Shown piece by piece: positions 23,566-31,559 of a DNA stretch of 64,000 nt. The notes beneath the pieces are model-generated. The model worked only from the letters and a program-made list of their open reading frames with translations, did no database searches and was not told the DNA's origin. Source of the stretch: Rhodocyclaceae bacterium. GTDB lineage: Bacteria > Pseudomonadota > Gammaproteobacteria > Burkholderiales > Rhodocyclaceae. Within the stretch, counting starts at the first letter, position 1; every line of letters begins with the position of its first letter. The translations under genes and the position numbers were made by a program. Where the stretch lies: positions 517,353 to 581,352 of the forward strand of contig JACFMQ010000002.1 of NCBI GenBank assembly GCA_019455325.1. Direction: 5' to 3'.

Positions 23566-24014
23566 TCCGGCTGCTCCGAGTCGATGCACAGCGTGACCGG
23601 GCCGTCGTTCACCAACTGCACCTGCATGTCGGCGCCGAAGACGCCGGTCGGCACCGGCTGCCCGAGCGCCGTGGCGAGCTTCTGCACGAAACGGTCGAAC
23701 AGCGGCCCGGAAATCTCCCCGCGCGCGGCACGGCTCCACGACGGCCGGTTGCCCTTCTTCGTCGACGCATAGAGCGTGAACTGCGACACGGCGAGGATGC
23801 GGCCGCCGGCCTCGCGCACGTCGCGGTTCATGACGCCGGCGTCGTCCGGAAAGATGCGCAGGCCGACGATCTTCCGCGCCATCCAGTCGAGGCCGGCCTC
23901 GCTCTCGTTCCCGGAAAAGCCGGCGAAGACCAGGAGGCCGCGGCCGATGCGGCCGACGACGGCGCCGCCTGCCGTCACCGCCGCCTCGCCGACCCGCTGC
24001 ACGACCACGCGCAC
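23562..24014 (-). CDS. dtd: D-aminoacyl-tRNA deacylase
   Basis: A 150-residue cytosolic enzyme that hydrolyses D-amino acids (and glycine from tRNA-Ala) off mischarged tRNA. It has the usual N-terminus [11 protein letters not shown], the SQFTLYA motif (the family has SQ-T near the active site) and the cross-subunit Gly-cisPro motif in NDGPVT. I chose GTG 24012-24014 with AGGAGG 7 nt upstream; it gives the family's normal start and length (~145-150). Coupling to a cation ATPase by start/stop overlap is unexpected and may be only a matter of compact packing. Confidence 0.95.
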
Positions 24015-24024
24015 GCCTCGCCTC

Positions 24025-25098
24025 CTAGCGGAAGATGGCGCCGGAGGCGACGCCGGCAAGCGTATGCCGCAGCGTCAGCGACCAGAGGCCGACGAGGAGC
24101 GCCCAGCAGGCGACGCCGACCGCATCGACGCCGGCGATGCCGGTCGCCGGCGCCAGGCGCAGCGAGGCGGCGGCGAAGGCGCCGAGCGGGAAGGTGAAGC
24201 CCCACCAGGAGAGCGCGAACGGCAGTTGCCCGGCGCGGCGCGCAGCCAGCGTCAGCAGGCCGGCCATCAGCAGCCACCAGACGCCGAAGCTCCACAGCAG
24301 CAGCGAGAGGAAGAGGAAGGGCGCCGGCGGCACGGCGAAGGGCAGCCGGTCGAGCAGGTTGAGCAGGCTGAGCGGGATGACGCCGAGCGGCGCCAGGTGG
24401 ATCCACGCCGTCGGCGTCAGCGCGCCGACCGCCGGCGCGGCGAGGAGCTTGCGCTGCAGCGTCAGCCCGAGCAGGCCGAGGTACATCATCGTGCCGGCGC
24501 CGAGGCCGAGCACGTTCACCAGCAGCGCCAGCTCGCGCGCGGCGCCGGCCTGATGGTCGAGCAGCGGCCCGCCGGCCAGCGGGATGACGACGAGGCCGAC
24601 GGCCGGGATGAACTTCGCCGGCGTCACGTGTTCGAGGCCGACGTGTTCGCCGGAAAACATCCGGAAAAGCACGGCGAAGCTGAACAGGAAGACCAGCGCC
24701 GCGCCGCTCCACCAGAAGACCAGCGCCGGCCCGGCCTGGCCGCCGATGACCAGCCACTGCGCGGCGAGTACCAGCATGGCGATGGCGAAGGTCGGGTAGA
24801 AGCTGGCCTGCACCGGGTGCCGCAGCGTCGCCAGCGCCGCGTCGCGGAAGCGCAGCCAGCGGTTCAGCCAGGGCACGGCGAGCAGGCCGAAGAGGACGAC
24901 GTTGAACCAGTGCAGCGCCACTGCCGGCGGCGCCAGCGCCGGCCAGCGGCCGGACAGCGTATGCGTGGTCAGCGCCAGCGCGCCGCTGCCCATGACGGCG
25001 GCGAACCAGCCGGGGGCGAAGCCGCGGCTGATCTCGGCGAAGGACGGAAAGGCGGGGCGGGTCGCGGCGGGCGTCGAATCCATGGCGGGCACATTCAT
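24025..25098 (-). CDS. TDT/SLAC1-family permease (TehA-like)
   Basis: A 357-residue membrane protein with ten helices, of the tellurite-resistance/dicarboxylate transporter (TDT) family that includes TehA, Mae1 and the anion channel SLAC1. Family marks are [17 protein letters not shown] near the start, HWFN and [10 protein letters not shown] in the middle, and [17 protein letters not shown] near the end. Family members pass anions such as sulfite, malate or chloride. I chose ATG 25096-25098; a TTG two codons upstream is possible. It ends 10 bp before dtd starts. Confidence 0.88.
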   Translation of the reverse strand: MNVPAMDSTPAATRPAFPSFAEISRGFAPGWFAAVMGSGALALTTHTLSGRWPALAPPAVALHWFNVVLFGLLAVPWLNRWLRFRDAALATLRHPVQASFYPTFAIAMLVLAAQWLVIGGQAGPALVFWWSGAALVFLFSFAVLFRMFSGEHVGLEHVTPAKFIPAVGLVVIPLAGGPLLDHQAGAARELALLVNVLGLGAGTMMYLGLLGLTLQRKLLAAPAVGALTPTAWIHLAPLGVIPLSLLNLLDRLPFAVPPAPFLFLSLLLWSFGVWWLLMAGLLTLAARRAGQLPFALSWWGFTFPLGAFAAASLRLAPATGIAGVDAVGVACWALLVGLWSLTLRHTLAGVASGAIFR

Positions 25099-25152
25099 AA
25101 GCAAACCCTGATTATGCCGCAGCCGGGGCGACCCATCCCCGCCCGGCGCCGC

Positions 25153-26064
25153 TCACGGCATCAGCAGCAGGTCGCAGGGCGCATGGTGGAGCACGTTCTG
25201 CGTGACGCTGCCGAGCAGGCGCTCCTCGCCGACGCTGCCGCCGTGGCGGCCGATGGCGACGAGGTCGGCGCGCGACACCGCCGCCTCCTCGAGGATCGCC
25301 GCGGCCGGGAAGCCGTAGGCCAGCCGCCGCTCGAAGCGCTCGGCGCCGCCGCCGGAGAGGCCGGCGACGAAGTCCGCCATGCCGACCTCCGCCCGCTCGC
25401 GCGCGTGCTCGCGCAGGCGCCGGATCTCCGCGTCGCTGGCGCCGGCCAGGCGCATGCGCCCCTCGTAGGGCAGGGCGTAGGCGTGGATCAGCGTGCCGTG
25501 CGCCGCCGGCAACAGCTCGGGCACCACCCGCGCCAGGCGCCGCGAGCAGTCGGAGTAATCCGTGGCGACGAGCGCCCGCGCGTAATCGGCGCCGACCGGC
25601 GCGCGCGCCAGCAGCACCGGCACGTCGACGCGGCGGAGCAGCTTGAGCGCGGTGCTGCCGAGGATGACCCCGTCCGCCGCATTCTCGCCACGCTGGCCGA
25701 CGACCAGCAGACGCGCCCCCGTCACCGCGACGAAGGCGGCGATCTCCGCGGCGGCGCTGCCGGTCAGGCACTCCGCGCGCACGCGGGCGCCGCTCTGCGC
25801 GGCCGTTTCCGCGGCCCGCCGCGACAGCTCGTCGCGCGCCAGCATCGCCGGCTCCGGGCCGCGCCAACTGCCGATGTCGAAGACGTTCATCAGCGTGCGC
25901 CAGACACCGTCGTTGAACACGTGCAGCACGATCAGCTCGGCGTCGAGCGCGCGCGCCAGCCGCGCCGCGCGCGCGACGGCGACGTCGGCGGCGGCGGAGA
26001 AATCGGTGGCGGCGACGATGACGTTGGCCGGCTCGTCCGGCCGGATTGCTGCATTGTTTTCCAT
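25153..26064 (-). CDS. Tandem UspA-domain universal stress protein
   Basis: A 303-residue protein made of two Usp domains (residues ~13-150 and ~160-302). Each begins with the strand and aspartate typical of the fold (IVAATDFS and ALVATDYS). Each ends with an ATP-binding G-x2-G-x9-G-S/T loop: GQRGENAADGVILGST in the first and GRHGGSVGEERLLGSV in the second. Tandem Usp proteins of this kind act as stress or redox-linked nucleotide sensors. The neighbouring TDT permease and short HPF/RaiA-like gene on the same strand suggest a stationary-phase or oxygen-limitation group; I could not find a clear FNR box. Confidence 0.9.
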   Translation of the reverse strand: MENNAAIRPDEPANVIVAATDFSAAADVAVARAARLARALDAELIVLHVFNDGVWRTLMNVFDIGSWRGPEPAMLARDELSRRAAETAAQSGARVRAECLTGSAAAEIAAFVAVTGARLLVVGQRGENAADGVILGSTALKLLRRVDVPVLLARAPVGADYARALVATDYSDCSRRLARVVPELLPAAHGTLIHAYALPYEGRMRLAGASDAEIRRLREHARERAEVGMADFVAGLSGGGAERFERRLAYGFPAAAILEEAAVSRADLVAIGRHGGSVGEERLLGSVTQNVLHHAPCDLLLMP

Positions 26065-26111
26065 GATCGACCTCCCCTGCGTGACGTTGTTCGTTGCCGG
26101 CGCCGCCCGCC

Positions 26112-26429
26112 TCAGACGGACAGGGCGAGGCGCGCGCGCGGCCGGCGCTGCACGTGCTCGCGCAGGCGCTGCGCGATGCGTTCGATGACGCCGGCGACGT
26201 CCTGGCCCAGTTCCTCGACGACGATCGCCGAGCAGTCGCGGAAGCGGACGACGGCGCGGCAGAGCTTGTCGATGCCGCCGCGCTGCGGCCCGTTGATGTC
26301 GCTCAACTGCACCGCCACCTCGTCGATGGCGTCGCGGAACTCGGCGAGCGCGTCGCCGATGCGGCCGGCGGCGAGGCGGCGGATGGCCGCGGCGCCGGGC
26401 AGGCCGCGGGCGCGAACCTGAATTTCCAT
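26112..26429 (-). CDS. Short HPF/RaiA-like ribosome hibernation protein
   Basis: A 105-residue basic protein that starts MEIQVRARGLPGAA and has the beta-alpha-beta-beta-beta-alpha pattern of the ribosome-associated inhibitor RaiA/HPF family (AVQLSDINGPQRGGIDKLCRAVVRF in the middle, then a long helix IERIAQRLREHVQRR). Relatives bind the 30S subunit in stationary phase. The match is to the overall fold pattern, so this is a moderate call. ATG 26427-26429 follows GGAGAAAG. It is divergent from the LysR gene and lies 47 bp before the Usp gene on the same strand. Confidence 0.6.
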   Translation of the reverse strand: MEIQVRARGLPGAAAIRRLAAGRIGDALAEFRDAIDEVAVQLSDINGPQRGGIDKLCRAVVRFRDCSAIVVEELGQDVAGVIERIAQRLREHVQRRPRARLALSV

Positions 26430-26520
26430 GAGCTTTCTCCTGACGACAAGAAGCGTGTATTTCCGCGGCCAGCGTAACGCAGGCCGACAGTAAGATAAAG
26501 TCGCATATTGCTTACGCTTC

Positions 26521-26537
26521 GTTCGGCAAGACCGAAC
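26521..26537. promoter_or_regulatory. LysR-type operator (T-N11-A palindrome)
   Basis: The palindrome GTTCGG-CAAGA-CCGAAC contains the T-N11-A core of LysR boxes with 6-bp arms. It ends 12 bp before the start codon of the NhaR-like gene, in the divergent spacer with the HPF-like gene. It is a good candidate for autoregulation and for control of the divergent stress genes. Confidence 0.55.
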
Positions 26538-26549
26538 ATACGCCGCGCC

Positions 26550-27455
26550 ATGAACCTCAAGCATCTCTACTATTTCTGGAAGGTCGCCCGGCACGGCGGC
26601 GTGGTGCGCGCCGGCGAGGCCATCCACATCACGCCGCAGACGCTGAGCGGGCAGATCCGGCTGCTCGAGGAAAGCCTGGGCACGCCGCTGTTCTCGCGCA
26701 AGGGCCGGACGCTGACGCTGACCGCGGCCGGCCGCCTGGCCGTCGACTACGCCGAGGAGATCTTCGCGCTCGACGCCGAGCTGGAGCGGACCATCCGCGA
26801 CTTCCCGAAGGGGCGGCCGACCGAATTCCGCGTCGGCGTCTCCGACGCGCTGCCGAAGACGCTCGCCTACCGGCTGCTGCGCCCGGCCATGGACATCGAC
26901 GGCCCGGTGCGCCTGGTCTGCCGCGAATGGCAGCTCGACCGCCTGCTCGCCGACCTGGCGCTGCACCGGCTCGACCTCGTCATCTCGGACAGCCCGGTGC
27001 CCGCCGGCGTCGAGGTGCGCGCCTACGGCCACCGGCTCGGCGGCTCCGGCGTCGCCTTCCTCGCCCGCAGCGAGCTGGCGGCGCGGGTGCGGACGCCGTT
27101 CCCGGACTGCCTGGCCGAACTGCCGCTGCTGATGCCGGGCGAGGATTCGGCGATGCGCCGCCGCCTCGACGAATGGCTGGACCGCAAGCGCCTGCGCGTC
27201 AGCGTCGTCGGCGAATTCGACGACCACGCGCTGCTCGCCGCCTTCGGCCGGGAAGGCGTCGGCGCCTTTCCGGTGGCCAGCGCGCTCGCCGACGACTACC
27301 TCGCCGACAGCCGGCTGACGCTGCTCGGCCGCGCCGACCGGGTGAGCATCGACTACTTCGCCATCTCGGTGCAGCGCCGGCTGACCCACCCCTGCGTGCT
27401 GGCGATCACGGCCACGGCCGACGCCAGCCTGCGCCGCGCGGCCGAGGAAGACTGA
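26550..27455 (+). CDS. nhaR: LysR-family regulator, NhaR-like
   Basis: A 301-residue LysR-type regulator. The winged-helix head starts MNLKHLYYFW and continues with ITPQTLSGQIRLLEE, which is the N-terminal pattern of NhaR (activator of the Na+/H+ antiporter gene in enterics); the effector domain fills residues ~90-300. I chose ATG 26550 because this is the normal family start. No antiporter gene is in the window, so what it senses here is unknown. The nearest target would be the divergent HPF/Usp/TDT group through the palindrome at 26521-26537. Confidence 0.85.
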   Translation: MNLKHLYYFWKVARHGGVVRAGEAIHITPQTLSGQIRLLEESLGTPLFSRKGRTLTLTAAGRLAVDYAEEIFALDAELERTIRDFPKGRPTEFRVGVSDALPKTLAYRLLRPAMDIDGPVRLVCREWQLDRLLADLALHRLDLVISDSPVPAGVEVRAYGHRLGGSGVAFLARSELAARVRTPFPDCLAELPLLMPGEDSAMRRRLDEWLDRKRLRVSVVGEFDDHALLAAFGREGVGAFPVASALADDYLADSRLTLLGRADRVSIDYFAISVQRRLTHPCVLAITATADASLRRAAEED

Positions 27456-27727
27456 GGCGGCGGCCGCTGCGTCGCACCCTGCGACGGACGTTCCATCCAT
27501 GATGCGTCCGTCTCACCGCCCGGCGCCGCGACCCCGGATTTTTCTCCCGTCGAATCAATGCGATGCGCTTCCCGCCCGCGCCTGGCACATCGTTTGCTGC
27601 ACCTTGGCCGGCAGTGGTTGGCCGCGTCGCCGATGTGTCTGCCAGTGCGATATGACTGCACTCTCGTTATATACATCGAAATATAAACATAGGAACATCC
27701 GGCCAAAGACCCGATAAGGAAGAAACG
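27456..27727 (+). other. Spacer after the LysR gene: hairpin and upstream region of the transport locus
   Basis: A perfect 7-bp stem with 3-nt loop, CGTCGCA/TGCGACG (27470-27486), follows the LysR stop and may end that transcript, though no T-tract follows. The rest has no gene I can support. Its right end is clearly AT-richer and holds the first ModE-box-like site, so the promoter of the transport locus is probably near 27630-27700. Confidence 0.45.
27665..27688 (+). promoter_or_regulatory. ModE-box-like site 1
   Basis: CGTTATAT (27665-27672), eight bases, then ATATAAAC (27681-27688). The left half equals the classic ModE half-site and the right half matches its complement at most positions. 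It lies 40 bp before the small leader frame. Confidence 0.55.
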
Positions 27728-27826
27728 ATGCTCACCCATACGGACACCCCCCGGCAGCGCCGGCGCCGCGTTCGCAGCGGCCGGCGGCAGCCGTTGCCGG
27801 CCGCCCTGATCAAGGCGCCGCGCTGA
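27728..27826 (+). CDS. Arginine-rich 32-codon leader peptide (possible)
   Basis: ATG 27728 follows AAGGAAG at a good distance. The 32-residue product begins MLTHTDTPRQRRRR and has ten arginines. The stop is followed within 15-20 bp by a small stem (CGGTA/TACCG) and a run of eight T (27846-27853). Small frame, ribosome site, stem and T-run together look like an attenuation leader in front of the receptor gene. It is too short for the coding pattern alone to prove it. Confidence 0.35.
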   Translation: MLTHTDTPRQRRRRVRSGRRQPLPAALIKAPR

Positions 27827-27853
27827 CGGTACCGGCTACCGCCCGTTTTTTTT
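27826..27853 (+). terminator. Weak stem and T8 run after the leader frame (possible attenuator)
   Basis: CGGTA, a 5-nt loop, TACCG, then CCCG and eight T. The stem is short, so on its own it would be a poor terminator. A role in attenuation is inference from its position between the leader frame and the receptor gene. Confidence 0.3.
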
Positions 27854-27859
27854 GATCTG

Positions 27860-27888
27860 CGTTATATCCGTACAAACACTCCGGATAT
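27860..27888 (+). promoter_or_regulatory. ModE-box-like half-site 2 and inverted repeat
   Basis: CGTTATAT at 27860-27867 repeats the half-site of site 1 exactly, but the second half is poor. Overlapping it is an inverted repeat ATATCCG (27864-27870) / CGGATAT (27882-27888) with 11 bases between. Confidence 0.4.
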
Positions 27889-27952
27889 CTAATATTCGCC
27901 GACGCCGATACGCGGACGCCCTGCCGGCCCGCCTCGGCTTTTTCTTCGACAC

Positions 27953-27976
27953 CGTTATGTCTTTAGAAACATATCG
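27953..27976 (+). promoter_or_regulatory. ModE-box-like site 3
   Basis: CGTTATGT (27953-27960), eight bases, then ACATATCG (27969-27976). It has the same 8-base spacing as site 1 and is nearly a perfect palindrome. It ends 18 bp before the receptor start, overlapping the leader just upstream of the ribosome site, where bound protein would block expression. Confidence 0.55.
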
Positions 27977-27994
27977 AAACCAGGGAGAGAACCG

Positions 27995-30142
27995 ATGAAA
28001 CACCGATTCGCACTGCCCCCGCACCGGCTGAGCCTGCCGGCCCTCGCTGTCCTCGCCGCCTTCCTTCCCGCGCTCGCCTCGGCGGAGACCGACAGCGGGG
28101 TATTCACCCTCGGCCAGATCACCGTGACCGGCGCGCGCGACACGAGTGAAAGCCCGGTCGGCACCGCCGTTCTGGATCGCGAACAGCTCTGGGATTTCAG
28201 CAAGGACGGCGTGGCAGACGCCCTCAACCTGATTCCGGGCGTGGCTTCGACGCCCGTTTCGGGGCCGGGCCGGCGCAACGAATCGGACATCAGCCTGCGC
28301 GGTTTCGACCGCACGCGCGTCCTGCTGACCATGGACGGCATCCGCCTTTTCCTGCCGGCGGACAACCGCATCGACTACGGCCGTTTCCTGACGCCCGACC
28401 TGTCGGAAATCCAGGTTTCCAAGGGCTACGTCTCCGTCATCAACGGCCCGGACGGCATGGGCGGCGCCATCAACCTCGTGACCCGCAAGCCGGTCAAGTC
28501 CTTCGAAGGCGAACTGCGCTATTCGGCGCTTCTCGGCCGGAGCGGCCAGCACGACGGCGACGTCTGGTATGCCAACCTCGGCGGCAAGCAGGAGAAGTTC
28601 TACTGGCAGGCCAGCTTCCAGCAGCGCGACATCGACGGCTGGCGGCTTTCCAAGGATTACAAGCCCGAACTGGCCACCACGGCGCCCAACTATCAGGGCA
28701 GCGGCATGCGCAACTTTTCCGATTCGGAGGACTGGCGCGGCAACCTCAAGCTCGGCTTCACGCCGAACGCGACCGACGAATACTCGCTCAACTACGTGAA
28801 GCAGAGCGGCGAGAAGCATCGCGCTGCGCCGGTGCGCGGCAACGACGACGTGCAGGGCGCGGGCGCCAATCTCCGCGTCTGGGACTGGCCGGAGTGGGAC
28901 ACCACCAGCCTCTACTTCCTGTCGAACACCCAGCTCGACGCCAAGACGTATCTGAAGACGCGCGCTTACTACAATACTTTCGACAACACGCTGTCCTTCT
29001 ATACCGCTGCGCCGGGCGGCGGCAATCGCTATGGCACCTTGACCAACGACAGCGTTTACGACGACAGCTCCAAGGGCTTCAGCATCGAGCTGGGAACGGA
29101 GCATTTCGCGCAACAGACGCTGAAGGCTTCCTTGCAATATCGTCGCGACGAGCACATCGAGTGGAACACCAATCGCGGCAACGCCGCCGCCACCAACAAC
29201 AATCCGCCCGAACCGAAACAGAGCAACATCGAGTCGATCTGGTCGGTGGCGCTGGAAGACACCTGGCACGTCACGCCTGACTTCGACCTGATCGGCGGCA
29301 TCAGCTACGACAAGCGCCAGCCGAAGAAGGCGGAGGAATTCACGGCCAACACCATGGTCTTCTTTCCGACCGCCGACAAGTCCGCGACCAATTACCAGGC
29401 AGCGGCGGTCTGGCGCTACCGGGCGGGCGGCAAGGCGCATTTCGCCGTGTCCGACCGCACGCGCTTCCCGACCATCGCCGAGCGTTACAGCACGCGCTTC
29501 GGCAATGCCTCGTCGAACGCCAATCTGAAGCCCGAACGCGCAACCAACTTCGAGCTTGGCGTCGAGGACACGCTGGCGCCGGGCGTGCGCGGCAGCGCCG
29601 CGATCTTCCACAACAAGATCAAGGATTACATCCAGACGGTGCCGGTGGACCTCAACGGCAACGGCGTCCTGGAGAACAACGAAAACCAGAACCAGAACGT
29701 CGGCACGGCCAAGATCAAGGGCCTGGAACTCGGCATCGTCGCCTCGGTGCTGCCCACCCTCGAAGTGGGCGGCAATTATTCCTACATCGACACCGACATC
29801 ACGCCGCCTCCCGGCACGACCACGCGGTATCCGTATCTGGCCACGCCCAAGAACAAGGGCTTCATCTATGCCAAATGGACGCCGACCGAGAAATGGAGCA
29901 TCGTTCCGAGCTATGAAGTCGCGGACAAGCGCTGGTCGCAGCAGGTCGGCGGCGTTCCCGGACCGACGACCGTCAAGACGGGTTCCTACGAGGTGCTGAA
30001 CCTCAAGGTCGAATACAGGATCATCCGCGACTGGTCGGTGGCTCTTGCCGCCAGCAACCTGCTCGACAAGAACTATGAGCTGTCGGCGGGCTATCCCTCC
30101 CAGGGTCGCAACTTCCTGCTGTCGACCCGCTACCAGTTCTGA
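27995..30142 (+). CDS. TonB-dependent receptor, probably for molybdate/tungstate chelates
   Basis: A 715-residue outer-membrane receptor. The signal peptide is about residues 1-30 (LASA before ETDS), a TonB-box-like segment is GQITVTGARD (~38-47), the plug ~48-165 has DALNLIPGV and ISLRGFDRTRVLLTMDGIR, and the 22-strand barrel ends in the terminal phenylalanine of TRYQF. It has more AT-ending codons than the genes after it. The ModE-box-like sites upstream and the DUF2478/MolABC-like genes downstream suggest it brings a molybdenum or tungsten species across the outer membrane. That substrate is inference; the receptor class is clear. Confidence 0.93.
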   Translation: MKHRFALPPHRLSLPALAVLAAFLPALASAETDSGVFTLGQITVTGARDTSESPVGTAVLDREQLWDFSKDGVADALNLIPGVASTPVSGPGRRNESDISLRGFDRTRVLLTMDGIRLFLPADNRIDYGRFLTPDLSEIQVSKGYVSVINGPDGMGGAINLVTRKPVKSFEGELRYSALLGRSGQHDGDVWYANLGGKQEKFYWQASFQQRDIDGWRLSKDYKPELATTAPNYQGSGMRNFSDSEDWRGNLKLGFTPNATDEYSLNYVKQSGEKHRAAPVRGNDDVQGAGANLRVWDWPEWDTTSLYFLSNTQLDAKTYLKTRAYYNTFDNTLSFYTAAPGGGNRYGTLTNDSVYDDSSKGFSIELGTEHFAQQTLKASLQYRRDEHIEWNTNRGNAAATNNNPPEPKQSNIESIWSVALEDTWHVTPDFDLIGGISYDKRQPKKAEEFTANTMVFFPTADKSATNYQAAAVWRYRAGGKAHFAVSDRTRFPTIAERYSTRFGNASSNANLKPERATNFELGVEDTLAPGVRGSAAIFHNKIKDYIQTVPVDLNGNGVLENNENQNQNVGTAKIKGLELGIVASVLPTLEVGGNYSYIDTDITPPPGTTTRYPYLATPKNKGFIYAKWTPTEKWSIVPSYEVADKRWSQQVGGVPGPTTVKTGSYEVLNLKVEYRIIRDWSVALAASNLLDKNYELSAGYPSQGRNFLLSTRYQF

Positions 30143-30148
30143 CCTTCG

Positions 30149-30958
30149 ATGAACGCCCGGTGCATCCTTCCCGCCGTGCTTGCCCTGCCGCTGTTCGCAG
30201 GGCAAGCGGCGGCCGCAGACGGCATGGTGCTGGCCCGCGACAGCGGCTGCCTGGTCTGCCACCGCGGCGCCGAGCAGCGGCTCGGCCCGGCCTTCCGCGA
30301 CGTGGCCGCGCGCTACGCCGGACGGGCCGACGCCGAGGCCGTGCTCGCCCGCCACATCGTCGCCGGCACCGGCCCGGACGGCCTCGGCTGGCAGAAGGAA
30401 GGCAAGGCCCGCCTGCCGTTCATGCCGGCGAACGACAACGTGACGCCGGAGAACGCGCGCCGGCTGGCGCAGTGGGTTCTCGCCGTCGGCGGCGAGGTGG
30501 TCGCCGCGCGGCAGCTCAGGAGCGACGGCGTCGGCGTCTCCGGTCTCGTCGCGCACCGGCTCGACCTCGACGTCGCCGCGCTGCGCGCCTTCCCCGTGCA
30601 CCGCTTCGAGCTGGCGTCGGCCGGCCACGGGGCGGCCGAGCGCCCGCCGAACCGCTTCACCGGCGTGCTGCTGCGGGACATCCTGGAAAAGGCGACGGTC
30701 ACCTTCGGCAGCCATTTCGACCTGAAGAAGACGGTCGTCGTCGCCACGGCCACCGACGGCTACCGGGTCGTCTTCTCGTGGAGCGAGCTGTTCGCCTCGC
30801 CCATCGGCGACGGCGCGCTGGTCTTCTTCGAGAAGAACGACCGGCCGCTCGCCGACGACGAGGGCAGCGTCGCCCTGCTCTCGGCCAGGGACGCTAGCCC
30901 CGCCTCGCGCTACCTCAAGTGGCTGAAGACGATCGAGGTGCGCCGGCTGGCGGACTGA
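30149..30958 (+). CDS. Periplasmic cytochrome c / molybdopterin-fold fusion protein
   Basis: A 269-residue exported protein. After the signal peptide (to ~residue 22) comes a small class I cytochrome c domain with the heme motif CLVCH (~34-38) and a candidate axial methionine in PFMPAND (~92). The C-terminal part (~115-265) resembles the oxidoreductase molybdopterin-binding (SUOX) fold: NRFTGVLLRDILEKA, then TATDGYRVVFSWSELF. It lacks the catalytic cysteine that holds molybdenum in sulfite oxidase. It is more likely a binding or sensing module than an enzyme. It sits 6 bp after the receptor and before DUF2478. Confidence 0.7.
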   Translation: MNARCILPAVLALPLFAGQAAAADGMVLARDSGCLVCHRGAEQRLGPAFRDVAARYAGRADAEAVLARHIVAGTGPDGLGWQKEGKARLPFMPANDNVTPENARRLAQWVLAVGGEVVAARQLRSDGVGVSGLVAHRLDLDVAALRAFPVHRFELASAGHGAAERPPNRFTGVLLRDILEKATVTFGSHFDLKKTVVVATATDGYRVVFSWSELFASPIGDGALVFFEKNDRPLADDEGSVALLSARDASPASRYLKWLKTIEVRRLAD

Positions 30959-30998
30959 ACGGAACGCCGCCGCACCGACCCACGACCCTCAGGCCGCC

Positions 30999-31559
30999 AT
31001 GAAAGCAGACACCGCAACCGCCGCCGCCCCCGAAGCGCCGGCGACGACCCTCCCCGCCGCCGCCATCGTGCACGCCTACCATGCCTCGGTCGACGGCCTG
31101 CTCGCCGACTTCGCGTTCGGCTTGAAGAAGCGCGGCTGGCGCGTGCGCGGCGTCGTCCAGCAGAGCCACGGCGAAGGCAAGGCGCACACGGTCCTCGTCG
31201 ACCTCGACGACGGCTTCGCCTTTCCGCTCTTCCAGAAGCTCGGCGCCGGCTCGGCCTCGTGCAGCGTCGATCCGGGCGGTGTCGCCGCCGCCAGCATCGT
31301 GCTGCGCCGCGCGCTGCACGAGGGCGCCGACCTCGCCATCGTCAACCGCTTCGGCGCGCTGGATGCGAACGGCGGCGGCTTCGCCGCCGAGATGCTGGCG
31401 CTGATGAGCGAGGGCCGGCCGCTGCTCACCGTCGTCGCCGACGCCTACCTGCGCGACTGGCGCTGGTTCACCGGCGGCTGCGGCAGCGAGCTGCCGGCCA
31501 GCCTGCCGGCGCTCGAAGACTGGTTCGCCGGCATCGTCGGCGGGCGGGAGACGCCATGA
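30999..31559 (+). CDS. DUF2478 protein of molybdenum loci
   Basis: A 186-residue cytosolic protein of the DUF2478 family, known mainly from molybdate-transport and nitrogenase neighbourhoods. Family features visible are AAIVHAYHASVDGLLADFAFGLKKRGWRV at residues ~19-48, a cysteine in GSASCSVDPGG (~88-98), DLAIVNRFGALDANGGGFAAE and the DWRWFTGGCG end. The fold is a P-loop-like sandwich without a clear Walker A here. Its biochemical role is unproven; it is thought to act on molybdenum or its cofactor. The stop overlaps the next start (ATGA at 31556), so it is coupled to the binding protein. Confidence 0.85.
   Translation: MKADTATAAAPEAPATTLPAAAIVHAYHASVDGLLADFAFGLKKRGWRVRGVVQQSHGEGKAHTVLVDLDDGFAFPLFQKLGAGSASCSVDPGGVAAASIVLRRALHEGADLAIVNRFGALDANGGGFAAEMLALMSEGRPLLTVVADAYLRDWRWFTGGCGSELPASLPALEDWFAGIVGGRETP

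Noticed and set aside
27836-30715. A 959-codon minus-strand frame opposite receptor 1 and the cytochrome gene
   Set aside because: Antisense shadow; it crosses two real genes and the regulatory region and has no recognisable domain.
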